Part shown: one piece after another, positions 17,220-26,062 of the stretch
How positions within the stretch are numbered: position 1 is the stretch's first letter
Layout of the letters: every line of letters starts with the position of its first letter
Assembly (NCBI GenBank): GCA_964478945.1
Contig: CAYZJV010000002.1
Span: 1 to 64,000 of the forward strand
Direction of reading: 5' to 3'
Source of the DNA: CAYZJV01 sp964478945
Lineage (GTDB): Bacteria > Spirochaetota > Spirochaetia > Sphaerochaetales > Sphaerochaetaceae
DNA: 64,000 nt
Notes under the pieces: model-generated
The model's input: the letters and a program-made list of their open reading frames with translations, nothing else
Database searches by the model: none
What the model was told of the DNA's origin: nothing
Translations under genes and position numbers: made by a program

Positions 17220-18452
17220 TCAAATACTATAGGGAAAATGCCGGAGTATCGTCCTCTCCAATCCCATCTGACATGCCCCGATGACCGCAGCCTCCTGTCC
17301 CAGCCGGGTAAGACGCAAGTGGGGAAGCGGGAAAGGCACCAAATCGGCAAGAGCCTCCTTCAATGGCTCGAGCACGAAGCGATCGCAACCGGGAATCTCC
17401 AACAATTGTCCTCCGAACACCACCAGCTCGGGATTGAGCGTCACCATGATGTTCGCCACCCCGACCGCCAGCAACCGGGCATAATCGGCGAGAATGGCAG
17501 TGGCTGTGGCATTCCCATTCAGAGCCATATGGCCGATCAATTTGTGGGTGATCTGCTCATAGGAATAGTTGGCGGCCTGGAAGATGTCCTCACCCTCACC
17601 ACCATGGATCAGATGGAGCGCGATTCGTTGGATCTGGTGTATCGCTGCAAGCGACTCGAAGGTATGGCGCTCCTTCGCACCAGCGAAACCGTTGGAACCG
17701 AGATGCTGGTAGCCGATCTCACCCGCTGCTCCGTTGAATCCACGATAGAGCTGTCCATTGAGGAAAAAACCCGCACCAATGCCATGGTGAACGGTCATGA
17801 AGGTGAAATTGTCCTCAGGGATCGTCTCCTCGTAATATTTTTCCGCCACCGCGGCGAGATTTTCGTTGTTTTCCAAGAACACGGGAACAGCGAAGGATTG
17901 CTCAAGCATCCGTTTGATGTTCAATTCCTTCATATTCCTATAGAGCACCGCATAGACCTGTTCATGTTCGAGATCGATCGCAGCCGGTACGGCGATGGTG
18001 ATCGCAACGATGGGAACCTCCCTATCGTCGATCACCTGCCTCTGTTTGAGAAAGTATTCGAGCTGGCCGATCACCAGTTCCTCGACCTTCTTTCCATCAG
18101 TACCAAGTACTACCTCCTCGACGTTCACGATCCTCCCTGCCATGTCCATCTTGGCGATCTTGAGGATGGGCAATTCGATGGATATTCCGATCGAAACCCC
18201 CAGCAAGGCGTTGATCTCCACCTCATGGGCTTGTCTCCCATGCTTGGTGATGATCTTGCGCTCGATGAGATACCCCGATTCGATCAATTGGTCGACAGCC
18301 CGGGACACGGCGGGAAGGCTGAGGTTCAAGGCCTTCGATATCTCCGATCGATAGGTCGAACCCAACTTCCTCACATGGTTGAGTATCAGTGAGGTGTTGA
18401 TGGTGTTCTGCAAATTGGCGTTCACCGCGCTGTTGAGCTTCAACTGGTCCAA
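17220..18452 (-). CDS. ROK-family transcriptional regulator
   Basis: A 410-residue repressor of the NagC/XylR type. Residues about 20-80 form a winged helix-turn-helix (RSEISKALNLSLPAVSRAVD), followed by a two-lobe sugar-kinase-like domain with FLENNENLAAVAE and HHGIGAGFFLNG. The Cys-rich zinc motif of many ROK proteins (CxCGxxGCxE) is replaced here by GSNGFAGAKE, so zinc is not expected. The start overlaps the end of the URO-D gene by 13 bp. It probably controls the divergent promoters at 19514-19750, where a palindrome lies. Confidence 0.88.
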   Translation of the reverse strand: MDQLKLNSAVNANLQNTINTSLILNHVRKLGSTYRSEISKALNLSLPAVSRAVDQLIESGYLIERKIITKHGRQAHEVEINALLGVSIGISIELPILKIAKMDMAGRIVNVEEVVLGTDGKKVEELVIGQLEYFLKQRQVIDDREVPIVAITIAVPAAIDLEHEQVYAVLYRNMKELNIKRMLEQSFAVPVFLENNENLAAVAEKYYEETIPEDNFTFMTVHHGIGAGFFLNGQLYRGFNGAAGEIGYQHLGSNGFAGAKERHTFESLAAIHQIQRIALHLIHGGEGEDIFQAANYSYEQITHKLIGHMALNGNATATAILADYARLLAVGVANIMVTLNPELVVFGGQLLEIPGCDRFVLEPLKEALADLVPFPLPHLRLTRLGQEAAVIGACQMGLERTILRHFPYSI

Positions 18453-19513
18453 GGCTTGCCCCCTTCGGCCACCTGTTCAAGGAAATCCATAATAACCTTC
18501 GCATTCTCCAACGGGGTTCCGGGATACATACCATAGGTCAACAGCAGACCTCCGGCCGGATCGTACATGAGCCGCAGCAACCCGGCAAGGTAGTCCCTCA
18601 CCAATTGCGGGTCCTCTTGTCGTGTGACATGTTGTCGATCGATGTCGAGGTCGAGGGCAACCTTGCCTTTCATATGATCCTTCAACCATGGCAAGGTATT
18701 GGCGTTGTCCTGAATATTGAACACATCGACCGGCAAGGTGTGCAGATCATCGAACAGAGTCCTCACATCGCCATCCGAGTGCATGTGGATCACCACATCC
18801 TGCCTATCGGCCGGCTCCATGATGGTTCGGTAGACGGGAAGGATCCACTTGCGGAACATTTCGGGTGAAAGCATCGGTCCGATTTGCATTCCCAAGTCTT
18901 CGGCATATCCCAACCACTTCACCTCAGCGATATTTACGAAACGTTCAACCAAACCGAGATTGAATTGTACGAGCATGTCCATGAGAACCTGCAGTTCGGG
19001 AGCATCGTCGTGCATCGCGAACAAGGCCTGCTCATACCCGAGGATATCGATCATCTTAAGGAACGTATGTCCATGTCCAATCTCACCCGAGGGAAGGCAA
19101 TCGAAGAAACCGATCGAGCCTCCTGTGGGGGATTTCCCCTTTTTCCACTCAACTGGATACCAATGGGTGGTCTTGTCGGGATCGGGAGCTTCATACGATT
19201 GCAGTTGGGACAAATCCTTGATGGGATGTTCCACCACCGTTCCTACGAATCCACTGGTACGGGTCTCCCATACGCATCCCCACGGATCGGTCCACTTTTT
19301 ATCGGCCCGGCACCAATCGGGATAGGGAACCGCCTCACCTTTTTCCACAAAGTCGGGAATTCCTTGGGGGAACAGGATGGGATGGGTTTCCACAAGCTTT
19401 CCCAGAGAGTCGCGGTCGTAGTTGTCCCAACATGCCGAATTGATGTGGAATACCACGGGCACCGCTTCCGGATGGTCGAAATGGACGGTTTTCAGCAACG
19501 TGTGCGTGTCCAT
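18440..19513 (-). CDS. URO-D superfamily protein
   Basis: A 357-residue TIM-barrel protein related to uroporphyrinogen decarboxylases and corrinoid methyltransferases. Its central motif DVVIHMHSDGDVRT has His-x-His where the zinc-type methyltransferases have His-x-Cys, so its chemistry may differ from the gene at 10683. LTYGMYPGTPLEN forms the C-terminal active-site strand. It is the first gene of the minus-strand operon and its promoter is clear at 19570-19598. GGGGGC precedes the start. A role in degrading the compound imported by the divergent ABC system is inferred from position alone. Confidence 0.7.
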   Translation of the reverse strand: MDTHTLLKTVHFDHPEAVPVVFHINSACWDNYDRDSLGKLVETHPILFPQGIPDFVEKGEAVPYPDWCRADKKWTDPWGCVWETRTSGFVGTVVEHPIKDLSQLQSYEAPDPDKTTHWYPVEWKKGKSPTGGSIGFFDCLPSGEIGHGHTFLKMIDILGYEQALFAMHDDAPELQVLMDMLVQFNLGLVERFVNIAEVKWLGYAEDLGMQIGPMLSPEMFRKWILPVYRTIMEPADRQDVVIHMHSDGDVRTLFDDLHTLPVDVFNIQDNANTLPWLKDHMKGKVALDLDIDRQHVTRQEDPQLVRDYLAGLLRLMYDPAGGLLLTYGMYPGTPLENAKVIMDFLEQVAEGGKPWTS

Positions 19514-19569
19514 ACTCTCTTTGCCCCCTTTATAACTAACACTACTTTACCCAAAATAGCGTCATATAG

Positions 19570-19598
19570 ATACTAATACGGGCCAATTTTCCTGTCAA
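19570..19598 (-). promoter_or_regulatory. promoter of the URO-D/ROK operon
   Basis: On the minus strand, a perfect TTGACA (plus 19593-19598) is followed after 17 bp by TAGTAT (plus 19570-19575). It drives transcription leftwards from 19513. Confidence 0.6.
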
Positions 19599-19619
19599 GC
19601 AGAGTTTTTCCCCTGACAA

Positions 19620-19634
19620 AACTTACGTAAAGTT
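19620..19634. promoter_or_regulatory. candidate ROK operator between divergent promoters
   Basis: AACTTACGTAAAGTT is an imperfect palindrome located between the two divergent promoters and ending six bases before the -35 of the rightward one. The TTACGT core also appears in the ROK-type operator at 45571. One regulator could thus control both directions. Confidence 0.45.
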
Positions 19635-19639
19635 AATTG

Positions 19640-19668
19640 TTGACAACGGGAATCTGGTGAAATAGAAT
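19640..19668 (+). promoter_or_regulatory. promoter of the sugar ABC operon
   Basis: TTGACA at 19640-19645, a 17-bp spacer and TAGAAT at 19663-19668, a near-consensus sigma70 promoter 83 bp before the binding-protein start. Confidence 0.7.
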
Positions 19669-19750
19669 CGTTGGTGGAGGATTTTTCCAATCATGATTAA
19701 CACTGAATAAATCATAAATTCAGTGGCAATAGAGTAAAGGAGGATTTGCT

Positions 19751-20998
19751 ATGAAAAAGGTGTTCATGGTGATGGTCCTCGTTGCGCTGCTTGCAACGAC
19801 GACTGTATTCGCCGCAGGCCAACAAGAGGCCGCGAAACCAAAAGTGACCGTATTCTGGGCTCTGTATGACGGATTGACCGAAGAGTACCGCCAGGATCTC
19901 CAGAACGCGTTCATGGAGGAGTATCCCAACATCGAATTGGATATCGTGCCGATTCCTTGGGATCAGGTGTACGACAAGTTGACGACTTCCCTCGCTGGAG
20001 GCAATCCTCCCGAGCTGAGCGTCATCGGTACCCGTTGGGCTTTGGAACTGTTGACCCTCGATGCGATCGAACCGGTCGACAAGTATGTGAGCAAGGCTAC
20101 GCTGGACAACATTTTCGACGGTACCAAGGAAGCGGTCATCGATGGAAAACTCTGGGGCCTTCCCGTTGCCGCAGGAGCCAGAATCCTCGCGATCAACAAT
20201 GAGTTGACCACCAAGATCCCCGCAACCATGGAGGAGATGAGGACCGAAGCCATCAGGATCAAGAAGGATACCGGCAAGTATGGTTTGATCATGCCCGGTA
20301 AGAAACACACCGAATTGACCGACTTCGCCTATTATCTCTATTCGGCCGGTGGCGATTTCTTCGCAACCAATCCCGACGGTTCCTATGGCAAGTGTGTCAT
20401 CAACAGCCCCGCGGGAATCAAAGCCCTCGAGTTCATGGTGAAGCTCGCCAACCAGGACAAGGTCGTTCCCAACGGCTACCTCTCACAGACCCGCATGGAA
20501 TCCCACCCTGTGTTCTACAGTGGCGATGCAGGCTATGTGATGATTGGTGCGTGGGTAGAATCCGCACTCAGTCAGGCCGGAGCAGATTTCGATGTCACCT
20601 ATGCGCAGATTCCTCCTTTCGCTGGACAGGATCCCGCTCCTCTGGTGATCACCGACTCCATCGCCATCTTCAAGGATGCAAAGAACAAGGAAGAGGCTGG
20701 ATTGTTCCTCGACTTCTTCTATCGCGACGAGTGGAAGGCGAAGTTCGACGAACTCATCGGATTCCCACCTGTCACCAAATCCGCCGCAACCCTTCCCCAG
20801 TTCCAATCTCCGCTGTACCAGGCGCTCAACGAAGCAGCCGCGGTCGCGAAGCCTTGGCCTCTGATCGAAGGATTTGCAGAAATGACGGATGTGATTTGGG
20901 ATGCCGTTGTCATGGCGTATCTTGGAGAGAAGACTCCCAAGCAAGCGCTTGACGATGCCGCGAAGAAGGTTGACGAAATCAAGGCAACCTACGAATAA
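19751..20998 (+). CDS. extracellular sugar-binding protein of ABC importer
   Basis: A periplasmic binding protein of 415 residues (CUT1 type). The signal peptide is MKKVFMVMVLVALLATTTVF with cleavage after AAG or FAA; no lipobox Cys follows. AGGAGG stands upstream of the ATG. Typical blocks are PIPWDQVYDKLTTSLAGGNP and, near the C-terminus, GEKTPKQALDDAAKKVDEI. It is the first gene of the rightward operon to 24728 and feeds the two permeases after it. The substrate is probably an amino-sugar-containing oligosaccharide, inferred only from the neighbouring enzymes. Confidence 0.92.
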   Translation: MKKVFMVMVLVALLATTTVFAAGQQEAAKPKVTVFWALYDGLTEEYRQDLQNAFMEEYPNIELDIVPIPWDQVYDKLTTSLAGGNPPELSVIGTRWALELLTLDAIEPVDKYVSKATLDNIFDGTKEAVIDGKLWGLPVAAGARILAINNELTTKIPATMEEMRTEAIRIKKDTGKYGLIMPGKKHTELTDFAYYLYSAGGDFFATNPDGSYGKCVINSPAGIKALEFMVKLANQDKVVPNGYLSQTRMESHPVFYSGDAGYVMIGAWVESALSQAGADFDVTYAQIPPFAGQDPAPLVITDSIAIFKDAKNKEEAGLFLDFFYRDEWKAKFDELIGFPPVTKSAATLPQFQSPLYQALNEAAAVAKPWPLIEGFAEMTDVIWDAVVMAYLGEKTPKQALDDAAKKVDEIKATYE

Positions 20999-21028
20999 AC
21001 GTATCAATCTGTACATCCGCCTGGGATC

Positions 21029-21077
21029 GGGTTCCGGGCGGGTGTATCTCTCCCATCGGAGAGCTGCACCGGAACCC
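21029..21077 (+). other. intercistronic hairpin after binding-protein gene
   Basis: GGGTTCCGG (21029-21037) pairs with CCGGAACCC (21069-21077), with an inner six-base stem CTCTCC/GGAGAG at 21048-21063. No U-tract follows. It lies between the binding-protein stop and the permease start and probably protects the upstream mRNA or reduces read-through. Confidence 0.75.
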
Positions 21078-21103
21078 TTCCCGGGCCAAGAGGAAATTCC
21101 TGT

Positions 21104-22003
21104 ATGAAAACTGTTCCGATTCGCCGACTCAACGGTGATACCAAAATGGCATATGCACTGCTCGCTCCAGCCATACTCTTCATTGCGGTCTTCATGTTGT
21201 ATCCGATCATCTACGTGATACTGATGGCCATGCACAAGACCAACAAGCTCGGTATCCTCCAACAGTGGATCTGGTTCGACAATTTCGCCAGACTGTTCAA
21301 GGATCCGACGTTTTGGGAAGTCACCGGCCGTTCATTGCTTTGGACCGTGTTGGCTGTGGTGGTGAAAACCGTGGTCGGTATGATCATAGCCCTTTGTCTG
21401 AATGTGGAGTTCAAGGGACGCAAATTCGCCCGTATGCTCTTCATCATTCCATGGGCGTCCTCGGTTCCCATCAGCGCCATGCTGTGGAAATGGGTATACG
21501 ACCATGAATTCGGACTACTGAACCACACGTTGATGATGTTCGGAGTGGACAATCCACCCGTATGGCTGGGGATGCCGACCTCATCGTTCATTGCCTGTAT
21601 CTGGGTCGACATCTGGATCGGTATTCCCTTCATGGCACTGGTCTTTCTCGCAGGCATGCAATCGGTACCGAAGGATCTGTACGAATCGGCCGAAGTGGAT
21701 GGAGTGAATTCAACCGAGAAGTTCTTCTACATCACCATCCCAAGCATCAAGCAGATCGTCTTCATAGCCACCTTGCTTTCGAGCCTGTGGACATTCAATG
21801 ACTTCAACACCATCTACATACTTACCAGAGGAGGTCCGGCCGGCGCGACCGATATCCTGATCACCAGCATCTACAAGAATGGGTTCGAATGGCTCAAATT
21901 CAGTGATGCGGCGGTCATGGCGGTGGTGACATTCATCATACTCATGATCCTCAGCGTGGTGTATGCACGCATGTATTTCAGGGGAGGGGACGACACGTTA
22001 TGA
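21104..22003 (+). CDS. sugar ABC transporter permease, MalF/CUT1 type
   Basis: A 299-residue inner-membrane protein with six hydrophobic segments starting at MAYALLAPAILFIAVFMLYP. The coupling loop ESAEVDGVNSTEKFFYITIP is close to consensus. It pairs with the MalG-type protein whose gene overlaps its last four bases (ATGA). The start follows AGAGGAA. The ATPase gene is missing from this operon. Confidence 0.92.
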   Translation: MKTVPIRRLNGDTKMAYALLAPAILFIAVFMLYPIIYVILMAMHKTNKLGILQQWIWFDNFARLFKDPTFWEVTGRSLLWTVLAVVVKTVVGMIIALCLNVEFKGRKFARMLFIIPWASSVPISAMLWKWVYDHEFGLLNHTLMMFGVDNPPVWLGMPTSSFIACIWVDIWIGIPFMALVFLAGMQSVPKDLYESAEVDGVNSTEKFFYITIPSIKQIVFIATLLSSLWTFNDFNTIYILTRGGPAGATDILITSIYKNGFEWLKFSDAAVMAVVTFIILMILSVVYARMYFRGGDDTL

Positions 22004-22839
22004 TCAAATTGACTTATCGCAACAGATTCAAGATACCTGTGGTGCTGCTCACCATCGCGCTGCTGTTGATCATGCTGTTCCCATTCTTCGTCATGATCTC
22101 CACCATGTTCAGGGGCAGTACCGAAGTCTATGTGAGACCACCGTATTGGATTCCCAAACAATTCACCTTCAACAATTTCGTGAAGGTATGGGGTGAGTAC
22201 AGCCTGTTCAGTTACTTCATGAACAGTGTATTGGTTGGTCTGGGCACCACTTTGCTCAACGCCTTGATCATCATTCCCGCAGCGTATGCAATCGCACGAT
22301 TCCAATTCAAGGGACGATCGATCGCCCTCTACTCGCTGCTTGCGATGCAAATGTTCAGTCCAGTGATCATCATCATCTCACTATTCAGGATCTATGTGAA
22401 GCTCCAGCTGCTGGACAAGTTGGTGGGATTGATTCTCGCCAATACGGTGATCACCCTATCGTTCACCATCTGGTTGATGTTCGGCTATTTCGCCTCGATT
22501 CCGAAGGAGATAGAAGATGCGGCGAGAATAGACGGCTGCTCACGTATGGGAACCTTGATCAGGATCATGATCCCGGTGGCCGCACCCGGCTTGGTGACAG
22601 CGATGATCTACACGTTCATCCAGGCATGGAACGACTTCCTCTTCCCCCTGTCGTTCATCAATGCGCAGAAGAAGATGCCACTTACCCTGGGCATCTACCA
22701 ATTCGTGGGAAGATGGTCCACCCAATGGGAGATGTTGAATGTGGCTGCGTTCATCGCCTTGATCCCGGTCCTGGTGCTGTTCTTCATCATCGAGAAACAG
22801 TTGGTCGCGGGTCTTGCCGGCGGTGCGGTGAAGGGATAA
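22000..22839 (+). CDS. sugar ABC transporter permease, MalG/CUT1 type
   Basis: A 279-residue permease with six membrane segments and the coupling loop EDAARIDGCSRMGTLIRIMI. The C-terminus GLAGGAVKG is the family standard. The ATGA overlap with the MalF-type gene indicates coupled, roughly equal synthesis. With the binding protein at 19751 it makes up an ATPase-less importer. Confidence 0.92.
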   Translation: MIKLTYRNRFKIPVVLLTIALLLIMLFPFFVMISTMFRGSTEVYVRPPYWIPKQFTFNNFVKVWGEYSLFSYFMNSVLVGLGTTLLNALIIIPAAYAIARFQFKGRSIALYSLLAMQMFSPVIIIISLFRIYVKLQLLDKLVGLILANTVITLSFTIWLMFGYFASIPKEIEDAARIDGCSRMGTLIRIMIPVAAPGLVTAMIYTFIQAWNDFLFPLSFINAQKKMPLTLGIYQFVGRWSTQWEMLNVAAFIALIPVLVLFFIIEKQLVAGLAGGAVKG

Positions 22840-22858
22840 TGCAAGGAGGTAGGCATAT

Positions 22859-23701
22859 ATGAAGAAAGGTATCAACTATTGGGCATTCCCACCCAAAGCC
22901 GACGGTACTCCGTTGACGGGAATCGAGGTGCTCGATCGAGTGAAGGAACTGGGGTACGATGCGTTCGAATTCACCGTCGACCCTGTGGGAGCGGTGACTC
23001 CGAACACCACGGAAAAGGAGGCCAGGGAGCTGCGCAAGGCCGCCGATGAACGGGGCATCGCCCTGAACACCCTTGCCGCTGGACTCGCATGGGGAGCTTC
23101 CCCCACCAGCAGCGATCCCGCCGTTCGCGCCCAGGCAGTGGAGAATGCCAAGAAACAACTTCAGATCGCCTCATGGCTCGGTTGTTCCACCATTCTCTAT
23201 CTTCCCGGTATGGTGAGTGCGTGTTTTGTACCCGACTTCGAGCCGCAACCCTATGATCTGGTCTACAAGTGGGCAACGGAATCGTTGCAGGCAGTGCTTC
23301 CCACGGCAGAAAAACTGCAAGTGAAAATCGGTGTGGAGAATGTATGGAACAGGTTCCTGCTCAGTCCCACCGAAATGGCAGAATTCATCGATTCCTTCGA
23401 TTCGAAGTATGTCGGAGCCTACTTCGATGTGGGCAATGTCATGCTCTACGGTCACCCCGAACACTGGATCAATATCCTTGGCAAGAGGATCTTCGCAGTC
23501 CATATGAAGGACTTCCGTGTGGAGGTGGGCAATCTCAATGGATTCGTCGACCTTTTGGCCGGAGACGTCCCGTTCACCAAGGTGATGAAGGCCTTCAGGG
23601 AGATCGGTTATAACGGGAACTTCACGGTGGAGTATGTACCTCCCACACTGGGAGCAGCCGAGAAGGGTATCGCAGCATTGAAGCTCATTGAAAAGATGTG
23701 A
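22859..23701 (+). CDS. sugar phosphate isomerase/epimerase (xylose-isomerase-like TIM barrel)
   Basis: A 280-residue protein of the AP-endonuclease-2/xylose-isomerase-like barrel, which includes D-psicose/tagatose epimerases and hydroxypyruvate isomerase. The metal-binding acids are in VGVENVWNRF-like KIGVENVW, GAYFDVGNVM and the C-terminal TVEYVPP. An HMKD motif (AVHMKDFRVE) supplies another metal ligand. AAGGAGG stands upstream. It sits between the ABC permease and a Gfo/Idh gene, as in inositol and rare-sugar operons. The substrate is unknown. Confidence 0.88.
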   Translation: MKKGINYWAFPPKADGTPLTGIEVLDRVKELGYDAFEFTVDPVGAVTPNTTEKEARELRKAADERGIALNTLAAGLAWGASPTSSDPAVRAQAVENAKKQLQIASWLGCSTILYLPGMVSACFVPDFEPQPYDLVYKWATESLQAVLPTAEKLQVKIGVENVWNRFLLSPTEMAEFIDSFDSKYVGAYFDVGNVMLYGHPEHWINILGKRIFAVHMKDFRVEVGNLNGFVDLLAGDVPFTKVMKAFREIGYNGNFTVEYVPPTLGAAEKGIAALKLIEKM

Positions 23702-23714
23702 GAGGAGAGACGAT

Positions 23715-24728
23715 ATGACGAAAGTGGCACTGGTTGGACTCGGATTCATGGGACGCATGCATCTGAGCATCTATGGAAATATAAAGGATGTCCAAATCAC
23801 AGCCTTGTGCGATGTGCATAAGGAAAATCTCGACCTCTCACAACCGGGAGGAGGGAATATCGCGGTTGCAGAGATCAAGACCGATCTATCGCAGGCGAAG
23901 AAATTCACCGATTACGAAAAGATGTTGAAGGAAGGAGGGTTCGACTATGTCGACCTGTGCATTCCGACCCATCTCCACCGGGAATTCTCGGTGAAGGCGA
24001 TGGAGGCGGGCTACGATGTCTTCTGTGAGAAACCGATGGCCAGCAGTACCGCCGAAGCCGATGAAATGGTGAAGGTGTCGAAAAAGACGGGCAAGCTGCT
24101 TACCATCGGACAATGCCTCCGCTTCTGGCCGATGTATGTGAAGGTGAAGGAATTGCTCGATTCCGGCAAATACGGCAAGGTCATCAGCGCCGAGCTTGCC
24201 CGGTATTCACCCTTCCCCACTTGGAGCGTGGATGGATGGCTCGCCGATGGCGAGCTATCGGGAAGCGCCGCACTCGATCTGCATATCCATGATGTAGACA
24301 TGATCCACTTCTGGTTCGGCTCTCCCAAGGGAGTCGTCTCTTCCGCTGTGGAGGCTCCCGGAGGTGGGTATGGACATATATCGACAATCTATGATTATCC
24401 TGGGATGACAGTCACATCGGTTGGGGACTGGCTCTGCGCCGATACCTTTGGTCTGGTCATGCGGGCCCTGATCGTGATGGAGAAGGCTGTCATCAACCTC
24501 GACACCTCCCAACCACAGGCCTTGACGGTGTATGTACACGGAGAGGGCAAGTTCAGCCCTGAACTCGATGCCAACGACGGATACTTCCACGAATTGAGCT
24601 CGTTCATAGGAAATGTCGTATCACGCAAGGCTCCCACCGTGGTGACCCCCGAATCGGCCCGCGACTCCCTACGTACCGCTTTGTCTGAGATCACCTCTGC
24701 GACCGAGAAGAGAAAAGTAGAGCTCTAG
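23715..24728 (+). CDS. Gfo/Idh/MocA-family oxidoreductase
   Basis: A 337-residue NAD(P)-dependent dehydrogenase. The Rossmann motif is VGLGFMGRMH at residues 7-16, and the catalytic Lys is in VFCEKPMASS. The His-containing DLHIHDVDM block near residue 190 completes the active site. The start at 23715 was preferred to one nine codons earlier because AGGAGAG lies upstream. It is the last gene of the operon, and a strong terminator follows. Confidence 0.9.
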   Translation: MTKVALVGLGFMGRMHLSIYGNIKDVQITALCDVHKENLDLSQPGGGNIAVAEIKTDLSQAKKFTDYEKMLKEGGFDYVDLCIPTHLHREFSVKAMEAGYDVFCEKPMASSTAEADEMVKVSKKTGKLLTIGQCLRFWPMYVKVKELLDSGKYGKVISAELARYSPFPTWSVDGWLADGELSGSAALDLHIHDVDMIHFWFGSPKGVVSSAVEAPGGGYGHISTIYDYPGMTVTSVGDWLCADTFGLVMRALIVMEKAVINLDTSQPQALTVYVHGEGKFSPELDANDGYFHELSSFIGNVVSRKAPTVVTPESARDSLRTALSEITSATEKRKVEL

Positions 24729-24748
24729 AACATTTTACAATCCTTTCC

Positions 24749-24790
24749 TTGGGGTCCTCCGACCGGTTCGGTGGACCCCATTCCTTTTCC
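24749..24790 (+). terminator. rho-independent terminator after sugar ABC operon
   Basis: An 11-bp arm at 24751-24761 (GGGGTCCTCCG) pairs, with one mismatch, with 24769-24779, leaving a seven-base loop. A T-rich run follows at 24781-24788. It ends the operon that starts at 19751. Confidence 0.75.
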
Positions 24791-24867
24791 ATGCTTCCAT
24801 CTTATCGTGCTCCATGATATCCTTGCCAGCGATATCCTTGTGGAAACGTGAAGGTGGAATGGTTGGC

Positions 24868-25946
24868 ATGGAAGAGGGAAAACATACGGTTTGGACACAT
24901 TTGTTGCTTACATTGGTGACATTCAGCTGGGGGTTCAACAACATTGCGATGAAGGTTGGGTTCACCCAACTCAGCGCACAACAGTTCGGAGGCCTTCGCA
25001 TGCTCCTTGCCTTCCCGTTCATGCTTTATCTTGCCTTCTTCATGCCGGGACGGGCAAAGTTCACCGCAAGGGACATGCTTGGTATCGCAGTGGTCGGTTT
25101 GGCTGGGATGGGGCTCTTCCAAACCCTGTTTCCCATCGGAATCGATGAAACGAGCGCGCCTCTCGGGGGAATCCTCATGGCAACCATGCCGATCCATGTG
25201 GTGGTCATCTCCCTGGTGTTCCGTCTCGAGAAACCAAAGCTCAAATCGATCGGAGGAATACTGCTCACCATCGTGGGTTTGGCCCTCATCACTTTCTCCG
25301 CCGGTGAATCGGCCAGTGATGGCGACACCACCATCAGAGGTATATTTTTCGTGGTCATAGCCGAACTCGGCTATGGTATCAACACCACATTCCTGCGTTC
25401 ATACATGAAACGCTACCCTCCCCTTCAGGTCACCGGTTTGGCCATGGCGGTATCGGTGGTGCTCTATGAGTTGGTGTACCTTTCCGAAATGAAGGCTCTT
25501 GTCTCTTCCCAAATATCCGCTACCGCATGGCTCACCACCATCTACTCGGGCTTGATCGCATTCTTCCTTGCCAATCTCCTCTGGAACCTCTCGGTCAAGA
25601 ACATCGGGAGCACCCAAGTCTCCGTCTATGGAAACCTTCCTCCTGTGGTCGTGCTCATCCTCAGTGCAGTGATCTTCGGAGATCTGTTGAACCTACCACA
25701 GATGCTCGGTTCACTGGTGATCCTNNNNNNNNNNNNNNNNNNNNNNNNNNNNNNNNNNNNNNNNNNNNNNNNNNNNNNNNNNNNNNNNNNNNNNNNNNNN
25801 NNNNNNNNNNNNNNNNNNNNNNNNTGATCTTCGGAGATCTGTTGAACCTACCACAGATGCTCGGTTCACTGGTGATCCTTGCCGGGGTGGTCTTGGTGCA
25901 GTATCCCGGCAAGAGCTCCAAAGTGGTGGAACCGGTCGACAGCTGA
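24868..25946 (+). CDS. EamA/DMT-family drug/metabolite transporter (split by artefactual gap)
   Basis: A ten-helix inner-membrane exporter of the EamA family, with two five-helix repeats (TLVTFSWGFNNIAMKVGF at the start of the first, FVVIAELGYGINTTFLRSYM in the second). The 100 N at 25725-25824 are flanked by an identical 55-bp sequence. Removing one copy and the N (155 bases) brings the two parts into one frame and yields 307 residues, the normal family length. The start was set at MEEGKHT (24868), ten bases after AAGGTGG. It stands alone between two catabolic operons and may export a metabolite or amino acid. Confidence 0.85.
25670..25879. other. artefactual assembly gap with 55-bp duplicated flanks
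   Basis: The 55 bases at 25670-25724 are repeated exactly at 25825-25879 with 100 N between them. This is the signature of two contigs that overlap by a fixed k-mer length and were wrongly scaffolded with a gap. The duplication is not biological. Confidence 0.9.
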
Positions 25947-26029
25947 ACGCATCGGAAACGCAAACTACAGATGATCCAATGATTTTTCCTTGACAACCGA
26001 ATATGGTCATGTAATCATGAATATAACCG

Positions 26030-26044
26030 TTCTAACAGTTAGAA
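26030..26044. promoter_or_regulatory. GntR operator candidate and promoter region
   Basis: TTCTAACAGTTAGAA is a perfect 15-bp palindrome centred at 26037, 19 bp before the GntR start. Upstream, TTGACA at 25990-25995 has a weak -10 near 26012-26018. The palindrome would lie just downstream of transcription start, a good place for autorepression. Confidence 0.55.
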
Positions 26045-26062
26045 TATTGGAATGGAGGGGAA

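Noticed and set aside
25670..25879. 55-bp tandem duplication as a real repeat
   Set aside because: The same overlap length occurs at a second gap and collapsing both restores reading frames, so it is an assembly effect.
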